Assembly: GCF_000733845.1 (NCBI RefSeq)
Contig: NZ_JPOI01000001.1
Span: forward strand, 248,001 to 312,000
Direction of reading: 5' to 3'
Length of the DNA stretch: 64,000 nucleotides
Source: Geobacillus vulcani PSS1
GTDB lineage: Bacteria > Bacillota > Bacilli > Bacillales > Anoxybacillaceae
The notes below the pieces were generated by a model. The model ran no database searches. It saw nothing but the letters and a program-made list of their open reading frames with translations, and was not told the DNA's origin. A program made the translations under genes and the position numbers. The number at the start of each line of letters is the position of its first letter. Within the stretch, counting starts at the first letter, position 1. Shown piece after piece: positions 58,563 through 64,000 of the stretch.

Positions 58563-58570
58563 CCGCCCAT
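58563..58570. other. Candidate attR core (octamer CCGCCCAT)
   Basis: The same octamer as at 20809-20816, within the codons for MAWAD of the antitoxin. Sequence to the right is antitoxin coding sequence; sequence to the left is phage. Confidence 0.4.
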
Positions 58571-58800
58571 GCCATCGGACGGCTGTCTCCCCTAGGCGGC
58601 ATGGTGCCGAACAAAGATAGCAACGCATCTTTCTTTTTCACCTTTAACGTCACCTCTTGATTTTCTCCATAAACAAACGCGACTTGGTCTCCCGGTTCTG
58701 CCCCAAGCACTTCTCTAATTTTCATTGGAATCGTCACTTGATTTTTTGAAGAAAGTGTAGAGTAATACGTGTGTGTTTCATGTGAGGATCGCTTCATCAC

Positions 58801-59287
58801 GATTCCTCCTTTCCTCTTTTCTCATTATTTTATCTTTACTCAATCAAAAAGTAAAGGTCATCTACCCCCCAAAGACTTTTATGGCAAGAAACGAAAAAAC
58901 GAAAGAGGAAAAGAGCATGTTCCCTAAATTTTCAGATCTGCTGAACAGCGCGGCCAACCGTCCGAAACAAAGCGCTTCCGGGCAAGACGCTTCCCCCCTT
59001 TAGCTGAAGGCGGCAGCGTTAGATGCCAGTCTCTGCCAAAATCATCTGTTTCATCACGCCAATCAACGAACAAGATTTGCCGCCTTGAACCCGTTCCTTC
59101 GGCTCAACGGCTATCGCCTTACCGCTTCAGAAAAAAGCATATACCATGCGTCGTGACCGACAAACGATCTCGATGGAAACGTGGGCGGAAAAACGATAAC
59201 CGCCGGCTCCTTCATCGCCTCTTTGCACATATTTCCGCCCCTCCGTTCCATACTAACGATGACAATACCCACCAAGGAGGAGAACAT
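58801..59287. other. Gene-poor stretch upstream of the SDR gene
   Basis: The first 80 bases hold the AT-rich promoter region of the antitoxin gene. A 28-codon frame at 58917-59003 (MFPKFSDLLNSAANRPKQSA, with GAGG upstream) might be a small gene but is weak. From 59004 to 59287 I see nothing that I can support apart from the ribosome site of the SDR gene. Confidence 0.3.
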
Positions 59288-60151
59288 ATGGTCACAAAGC
59301 AACAAGCCACGCTGCCGCCGCAGCACCAGACGCGCCAGCCGGGCCTGCAAACGGAGATGAACCCGCAGCCGGTCACGATCAAAGACTCGTATCGAGGAAG
59401 CGGCAAATTGGCGAATAAAGTCGCCATCATCAGCGGCGGCGACAGCGGCATCGGCCGGGCGGTCGCGGTTCATTTCGCCAAAGAAGGAGCCGATGTCGCC
59501 ATTTTGTATTTGAACGAACACGAGGACGCCGAGGAAACGAAACGGCTCGTCGAACAGGAAGGAAAACGGTGCTTGGCGATCGCCGGCGACATCGGCGATG
59601 AAACGTTTTGCAAAGAGGCGGTGAAACAAACGATCGAGACGTTCGGCAAGTTGGACATCGTCGTCAACAACGCCGCTGAACAGCACCCGCAGCCGAACTT
59701 TCTCAATATCACTGCGGCACAGCTGGAAAAAACGTTCCGCACGAACGTATTCGGCTACTTTTTCCTAACGAAAGCGGCGCTCCCGCACTTAAAAAACGGC
59801 AGCGTCATCATTAACACCGCTTCCATCACCGCCTATGAAGGTCATGAACAGCTGATTGACTATTCAGCAACAAAAGGAGCGATCGTCGCCTTTACCCGCT
59901 CGCTGGCCAAAGCGCTCGTCGGCCAAGGCATCCGCGTCAACGGCGTCGCCCCAGGCCCGATTTGGACACCGCTCATCCCGTCGACATTCCAAAGCAGCCA
60001 AGTCGCCACGTTCGGCGCCAACACCCCGATGAAACGGCCCGGCCAGCCGAGCGAAGTCGCCCCGTGCTACGTCTTTTTGGCGAGCGACGAATCATCGTAC
60101 ATGACCGGGCAAATGCTTCATGTCGACGGCGGCAAATTCATTAGTGGCTGA
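59288..60151 (+). CDS. Short-chain dehydrogenase/reductase (YhdF/YhxC-like)
   Basis: 287 residues. Rossmann motif ISGGDSGIGRAVAVHF (TGxxxGIG type), NNAAEQ, catalytic Ser in NTASITAYEGHE and the YSATK pair (Tyr and Lys). The N-terminal extension MVTKQQATLPPQHQTRQPGL and the C-terminal GQMLHVDGGKFISG are typical of the Bacillus general-stress SDRs similar to glucose dehydrogenases. The start at 59288 follows AAGGAGGAG; the longer frame is rejected. Substrate unknown. Confidence 0.88.
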   Translation: MVTKQQATLPPQHQTRQPGLQTEMNPQPVTIKDSYRGSGKLANKVAIISGGDSGIGRAVAVHFAKEGADVAILYLNEHEDAEETKRLVEQEGKRCLAIAGDIGDETFCKEAVKQTIETFGKLDIVVNNAAEQHPQPNFLNITAAQLEKTFRTNVFGYFFLTKAALPHLKNGSVIINTASITAYEGHEQLIDYSATKGAIVAFTRSLAKALVGQGIRVNGVAPGPIWTPLIPSTFQSSQVATFGANTPMKRPGQPSEVAPCYVFLASDESSYMTGQMLHVDGGKFISG

Positions 60152-60287
60152 TGGCAGCCGCCGCTGACGACAAACCTTTTACAAAATCGCGTTACCTTTT
60201 CTTACAAAAATATGGCACGATGGGAAAACATCGCGTACGATAAAGCTACGATGTTCCCTACTTCTTGACAAGGTGCCCCTCTTCTCT

Positions 60288-60316
60288 CCGCCCGTCCCGG
60301 ATGGGGCGGGTTTTTT
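60288..60316 (+). terminator. Terminator downstream of the SDR gene
   Basis: CCGCCC and GGGCGG pair around a 10-nt loop, followed by TTTTTT. Confidence 0.75.
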
Positions 60317-60329
60317 ATGTCCCGAATAA

Positions 60330-60355
60330 AAAAGCAGCCACAACGGCTGCTTTTT
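60330..60355 (-). terminator. Terminator of the maltodextrin operon
   Basis: AAGCAGCC and GGCTGCTT pair around ACAAC, with T-runs on both strands; it closes the leftward LacI-amylase-permease operon. Confidence 0.8.
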
Positions 60356-60367
60356 GATAAAACTTGT

Positions 60368-61387
60368 TCACCGCCTTGCACACGACCCCCGCTCCACAAG
60401 CCGGTGCGGGATGATAATGCGCTTGATCGGTTCGGCTTCGTTTTCGATTTTTTCAATTAAACTTTTCGCCGCTTCGTAGCCGAGCTGGAAAATGCCGATG
60501 TCAATCGATGTGAGCGGCGGGCGCGACATTTCGGCGAGCAAGGTGTTGTTAAAGCTGACGATCGACACGTCTTCGGGGACGTGCAGGCCGATTTCATCGA
60601 GCGTCTTCAGCATCCCGAGCGCCATGAGATCGTCGGCGACCACCAGCCCGGTCGGCGGCTCGGGCAAAGAAAGCAGCTCTTTCATCGCCTCTTGGCCGCC
60701 TTCTTGCAAAAACTCCTCATGGATGACGTATTCCGGCCGGTACGGCAGCCCCGCTTCACGGAGCGCCTCTTCATAGCCGGTTTGGCGGTCGATGGTCACC
60801 AAATATTGCGGATTGCCGCCGACAAAGGCGATGCGTTCATGGCCATGGGCGATTAAATAGGTAGCGGCGTCTTTTCCCGCCTGCACGTTGTCGTTGTCAA
60901 CGTGGGTCACTTGTTCCGCCTTTTGGTGCGGCTTGCCGATGACGACGAATGGGAAATCGTGCTTTTGCAAGTATTTCATCAGCTTGTCGTTTTGCCTTGA
61001 ATAAAGCAAAATGACGCCGTCGACGCGCCGCCCTTGCAGCATCTCGACGACCCGCTCGTAAATGTCGCTCTCTTTTTCCCCGGTCGACATTTGCAAGGCG
61101 TACCGCTTTTCATGGGCGGCTTTGCTGATGCCGCGGATGACTTCCGGGAAAAACGGGTTTTGCAGCGCTTGGTCCGCCGAGCTCGGCATGACGATGCCGA
61201 TCACTTGCGTCGCTTGGCTGGCGAGGCTGCGGGCGATAAAATTCGGATGATAGCCGAGCTCTTTCATCGCCTCGCGCACCCGCTGCTTCGTTTTCTCGCT
61301 GATGCGCGGGCTGTCGGCGATGACGCGCGATACGGTCGACGGCGCGACATTGGCCCGCTTGGCGACATCTTTAATTGTAACGGTCAT
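60368..61387 (-). CDS. LacI-family regulator (maltose-type)
   Basis: 339 residues. The LacI headpiece (TIKDVAKRANVAPSTVSRVI, GYHPNFIARSLA hinge) is followed by a periplasmic-binding-protein-like sugar domain (IGIVMPSSADQALQNPFFPE, GLVVADDLMALGMLKTLDEI). It is encoded downstream of the amylase gene in the same operon as maltose-type permeases, so it is probably a MalR-like repressor that senses maltodextrins. The sensed ligand is inferred. Confidence 0.85.
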   Translation of the reverse strand: MTVTIKDVAKRANVAPSTVSRVIADSPRISEKTKQRVREAMKELGYHPNFIARSLASQATQVIGIVMPSSADQALQNPFFPEVIRGISKAAHEKRYALQMSTGEKESDIYERVVEMLQGRRVDGVILLYSRQNDKLMKYLQKHDFPFVVIGKPHQKAEQVTHVDNDNVQAGKDAATYLIAHGHERIAFVGGNPQYLVTIDRQTGYEEALREAGLPYRPEYVIHEEFLQEGGQEAMKELLSLPEPPTGLVVADDLMALGMLKTLDEIGLHVPEDVSIVSFNNTLLAEMSRPPLTSIDIGIFQLGYEAAKSLIEKIENEAEPIKRIIIPHRLVERGSCARR

Positions 61388-61405
61388 ACGCTCCCTCCTT
61401 TCTAT

Positions 61406-62941
61406 TTATTCATGGATCCGTTTTGCCCGTTTTTTCACCAAATATAAAAACAAAAGAAACAGCACGTAAACCGATACGATGGCGGCGATAAACGGGATGT
61501 TGATCCCCGTTTTGTCCCGCAGTTTGTACACCTCCGCCGTTTCGCGGTCCAATACAAGATCGTAGCCGTCCTCATCGCCGCGGACGAGATCGTCCAATAA
61601 AAAGCCGCGCAGCTCTTTGTTTTTCGGCAGCTGATCGTTCGTCAAATGAACGTGCTGCGTTTTGCCTGTATTGTTGATGGCAATGACAGTGGTTTCATCC
61701 CGGTAGCGCCGCTTGAACACCGCCATGCCGTCTTTTTCATACAAGAGCGTAAAATCGCCGCGCCGCAAGGACGGCAGCTGTTGACGGAGCGGGCCGATTT
61801 TTTTCAAGTAATCGATGATTTCCGGGTCGGCGCGGAAGTCCATCAACCGGCGGTTGTCCGGATCGGGGCCGCCGTTCATCGCGATTTCCGTTCCATAATA
61901 CATGATCGGGATGCCCGGGGCGGTGAACAAATACGTCATGGCTAGTTTGATGCGCGAAATCGGGTTGTTGCGGTTGTCAATCGCTAGCTTCGTAAACCGC
62001 ACGGTATCATGGTTGTCCAAAAACGTCCCGAGCCAATACGGGCGGTCGTAAAACGTTTTGTTGTATTCCCAGACATCATACAGCGGGCGGAGCGAGGCAT
62101 CGCGCCTCGCAAGCGACTGCTTCACCGCGCCATACAGCGGGTAATCGACAAACCCGTCGATGCCATACTTCCCGTAATCGGCGATATAGCGCGGATCGTC
62201 GCTCCACACTTCACCGAGAAGGAAAACGTCTTTTTTCACCGCCTTCACTTCTTTAGAAAATTCCTGCCAAAACGATTTCGGCACATGACGCACCGTATCG
62301 AGCCGGTAGCCGTCAATGTCGGTCTCTTTGATCCACCATTTGGCGGCGTCAATGAGGTATTTTTTCACTTCCGGGTTTTCCTGCGCCAAATCGGGAAGCC
62401 CATACACCCAGCCGTTTTCTACTTGCTTTTGATTGTTCCAGTCAAAAATCTCTTTCTTCGGGTGGAACCAGTCTTTTTTCGCCGGATCCTGGAGCCACGG
62501 ATGGTCGTAGCCGACATGGTTGGCAACAAAGTCCAAAATGACTTTCATGTCGCGCCGGTGCGCCTCTTTGACCAGCGTTTTCAAGTCATCGAGCGTGCCG
62601 AAATGCGGGTCGACGCGATAAAAATCTTTGATCCAATACCCATGATAGCCGCCCGGCATGTTTTCAAAAATCGGCGTCAGCCAAATGGCGGTAAACCCCA
62701 TTTCCTTGATGTAATCGAGCTTCGCTGTCACCCCTTTTAAATCCCCGCCAAAATATCCTTTTGGGTCGTTGACATTGACGTCTTGGTCGTTCGTCGGATC
62801 CATATTGTTGAAACGGTCGACCATGATGAAATAAATCGCTTCGTCTTGCCACGTCCGTTCTTCTTTTTCCGCCGCCGCAGCCGGCATGGCATAAAAAAGA
62901 AGGAACGGAAGGATGAACAGCACCATCAGCCGGTTCCCCAT
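61406..62941 (-). CDS. Membrane-anchored GH13 alpha-amylase
   Basis: 511 residues. A signal peptide (LMVLFILPFLLFYAMPAAAA) precedes the GH13 barrel: DFVANHVGYDHP (region I), DGYRLDTVRH with the nucleophile Asp (II), FLLGEVW with the acid/base Glu (III) and FLDNHDT with the third Asp (IV). A C-terminal transmembrane helix (IPFIAAIVSVYVLFLLFLYL) and a basic end KKRAKRIHE anchor it outside the membrane. It would cut starch-derived dextrins near the ABC importer encoded upstream. Length and anchoring match amylases known from Geobacillus and Anoxybacillus. Confidence 0.92.
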   Translation of the reverse strand: MGNRLMVLFILPFLLFYAMPAAAAEKEERTWQDEAIYFIMVDRFNNMDPTNDQDVNVNDPKGYFGGDLKGVTAKLDYIKEMGFTAIWLTPIFENMPGGYHGYWIKDFYRVDPHFGTLDDLKTLVKEAHRRDMKVILDFVANHVGYDHPWLQDPAKKDWFHPKKEIFDWNNQKQVENGWVYGLPDLAQENPEVKKYLIDAAKWWIKETDIDGYRLDTVRHVPKSFWQEFSKEVKAVKKDVFLLGEVWSDDPRYIADYGKYGIDGFVDYPLYGAVKQSLARRDASLRPLYDVWEYNKTFYDRPYWLGTFLDNHDTVRFTKLAIDNRNNPISRIKLAMTYLFTAPGIPIMYYGTEIAMNGGPDPDNRRLMDFRADPEIIDYLKKIGPLRQQLPSLRRGDFTLLYEKDGMAVFKRRYRDETTVIAINNTGKTQHVHLTNDQLPKNKELRGFLLDDLVRGDEDGYDLVLDRETAEVYKLRDKTGINIPFIAAIVSVYVLFLLFLYLVKKRAKRIHE

Positions 62942-62983
62942 TTCCGTTTCCCTCCTTTACTGTCCGTTTGTCTGTGTGGAAAC

Positions 62984-63019
62984 GGGTAAGCCCACTATTT
63001 ATGATAGCGGTTCTTACCC
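62984..63019 (-). promoter_or_regulatory. Intercistronic hairpin between malG-like and amylase genes
   Basis: GGGTAAG and CTTACCC pair at the ends, and CACTAT-type and ATAGCGG-type inner arms add about 7 pairs (one G-U). It covers the permease stop codon. No U-run follows, so it may stabilise or process the message between permease and amylase. Confidence 0.45.
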
Positions 63020-63856
63020 TTTTGTGCCACCCGCTGTTAAACCGGAAATCAAATATCGCTGCAAGAACAAAAAGACGATGGCAATCGGAGCGGCAATCAA
63101 AATGGAGCCGGCGGCAAAGCGAGTGAAATTGTTGGCAAACCGGTCGCTGATGAAATTGAACAACCCGACCGCCAGCGTAAATTTGTCCGGATCGCGCAAG
63201 ACGATCGACGGCAGCAAAAAGTCGGTAAACGGCGCCATGAAGTTAAACAAGGCGACAACGGCCAAAATCGGCTTGGCTAAGGGCAGCATGATGCGGAAAA
63301 AGACGCCGAAATGACCGGCGCCATCGATGCGCGCCGCCTCGTCCAACTCGCGCGGAATCGTGTCAAAATAGCCTTTCACAAGCCAGGCGTTAAACGGGAT
63401 TTGCCCGCCGACATAAATGAGAATGAGCCCCCAGAGCGAATCGAGCAAATGGAGCATGTCGAGCAAAATATACAGCGCCACCATCGCCATGAGCGAGGGG
63501 AACATTTGCAAGACTAAAAACAAGTACAGCCCCGTTTTCCGCCCGACGAATTTGTAGCGCGAAAACGCATAAGCGATGAGCGCCGTGAAGAAAACAGACA
63601 GCGCCGCGTTCACCGCCGCGACAAACAGGCTGTTTTTATACCAAAGCAAATAATCGCTTTGCGGGCTGGTAAACAGCCATTTGTAATGCTCGAGCGTCCA
63701 TTTTTCCGGAATGAGCGATGCCGAGTACAAACTTGTTCCCGGATTGAGCGACATGCTGATGGTCCAAAGAAGTGGATAAGCGATCACGACAAACATGAAC
63801 GCGATAAACAAGTAAATGAGCGTGACTTCGATGCGCGATTTCCATTTGCGGTTCAT
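63014..63856 (-). CDS. Maltose-type ABC transporter permease (MalG family)
   Basis: 280 residues with six helices. The EAA loop DEAARIDGAGHFGVFFRIMLPLAKP contacts the ATPase. The N-terminus (MNRKWKSRIEVTLIYLFIAF) is like Gram-positive MalD/GanQ. It overlaps the upstream MalF-like gene (TAATG). It imports maltodextrins made by the neighbouring amylase, with the binding protein and ATPase expected elsewhere. Confidence 0.9.
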   Translation of the reverse strand: MNRKWKSRIEVTLIYLFIAFMFVVIAYPLLWTISMSLNPGTSLYSASLIPEKWTLEHYKWLFTSPQSDYLLWYKNSLFVAAVNAALSVFFTALIAYAFSRYKFVGRKTGLYLFLVLQMFPSLMAMVALYILLDMLHLLDSLWGLILIYVGGQIPFNAWLVKGYFDTIPRELDEAARIDGAGHFGVFFRIMLPLAKPILAVVALFNFMAPFTDFLLPSIVLRDPDKFTLAVGLFNFISDRFANNFTRFAAGSILIAAPIAIVFLFLQRYLISGLTAGGTKG

Positions 63857-64000
63857 TAAATGTTCCCCTCCTCTTTAAAGGAACGGGTGCGTCGGAATTG
63901 ATAAACAGCAAACCCGCACACAATCAAGCCGATGATCAGCGAAATCGCAGCCGCCATATTGTAGTTGTTCGTCGTAAACGTCAAATCGTACACCCACGAA
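63856..64000 (-). CDS. Maltose-type ABC transporter permease (MalF family), partial
   Basis: Only the last 48 residues are in the window: WVYDLTFTTNNYNMAAAISL, a final helix (IGLIVCGFAVYQF) and RRTRSFKEEGNI with TAA overlapping the malG-like ATG. The N-terminal part lies beyond the right edge. The NNYNMAAAIS end is typical of MalF/MalC-type permeases. Confidence 0.85.
   Translation of the reverse strand, partial: SWVYDLTFTTNNYNMAAAISLIIGLIVCGFAVYQFRRTRSFKEEGNI

Larger units (their letters stand above)
58462..58797 (-). pseudogene. AbrB-type antitoxin, truncated by the prophage (chimeric tail)
   Basis: The first about 80 residues are an AbrB/MazE-type swapped-hairpin DNA-binding domain (STLSSKNQVTIPMKIREVLG, GDQVAFVYGENQEVTLKVKK) followed by LFGTMPPRGDSRPMAWADD. 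From about residue 80 the sequence is prophage-derived (ISASHPLEHWGFPRC and so on) and lacks the charged tail that should bind the toxin. The start at 58797 follows AAAGGAGG. The stop lies inside the integrase gene. A terminator hairpin for this strand (58508-58533) lies within the chimeric frame, so much of its mRNA may end without a stop codon. The missing tail is at 20749-20816. Confidence 0.7.

Overview
The window looks like a piece of chromosome from a thermophilic Bacillaceae member of the Geobacillus/Parageobacillus type. This rests on Bacillus-style SAM-riboswitch control of methionine genes, a membrane-anchored alpha-amylase next to maltose-type ABC permeases, strong AGGAGG ribosome sites, many GTG/TTG starts and moderately GC-rich core genes. 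A temperate siphovirus-type prophage of about 37.7 kb sits in the middle (about 20817-58562). No tRNA or rRNA gene was seen. All assignments come from reading the sequence and recognising motifs; no database search was possible.

Left host part (1-20816). An AT-richer leftward cluster (1-4306) carries two TRAP transporter genes, an HMG-CoA-lyase-type enzyme, a class III CoA-transferase and a GntR/FCD regulator, and looks like an acquired uptake-and-cleavage pathway for a branched hydroxy-diacid. Next come yajQ, a patch with a 74-bp dispersed repeat and two remnants of one membrane-protein gene, a solo B3/B4 protein, a LysE exporter, a PaiB-like protein and a divergent MocR regulator, a DinB-like protein, the potABCD polyamine transporter, and a SAM riboswitch in front of yitJ and metH.

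Prophage. On the left are a remnant regulator and two secreted proteins (thermonuclease and a His-rich peptide). The leftward late genes are, in transcription order: HNH endonuclease, TerS, TerL, portal, ClpP-like protease, HK97 capsid, connector and head-tail genes, tail tube, tail chaperone with a programmed -1 frameshift, tape measure, tail hub and fiber, holin and endolysin. At 42.4-44.6 kb lies an accessory block: an NYN RNase, a perfect-consensus promoter driving a small structured RNA, a PBECR-like protein and a DUF3800 protein. From 44.7 to 53.3 kb are an ArpU-like late regulator, many small early genes, RusA, helicase loader, an initiator with internal iterons, an annealase candidate and Gam. 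A divergent switch with three 17-bp operators (54721-54820) separates Cro-like and antirepressor genes from the repressor, an odd multi-HTH protein, an ImmA protease and the tyrosine integrase.

The prophage appears to have entered the antitoxin gene of an AbrB/PIN toxin-antitoxin pair. The antitoxin N-terminal part and promoter lie to the right (58797 leftward), while its C-terminal tail and the intact PIN toxin lie to the left (20816 leftward).

Right host part (58563-64000). An SDR oxidoreductase, a LacI-family regulator, a secreted membrane-anchored GH13 amylase and MalG/MalF-type permeases form a maltodextrin locus.

The strongest candidates for new biology are the DUF3800/PBECR/small-RNA cassette, the toxin-antitoxin operon split by the prophage, and the regulator built of tandem XRE domains.
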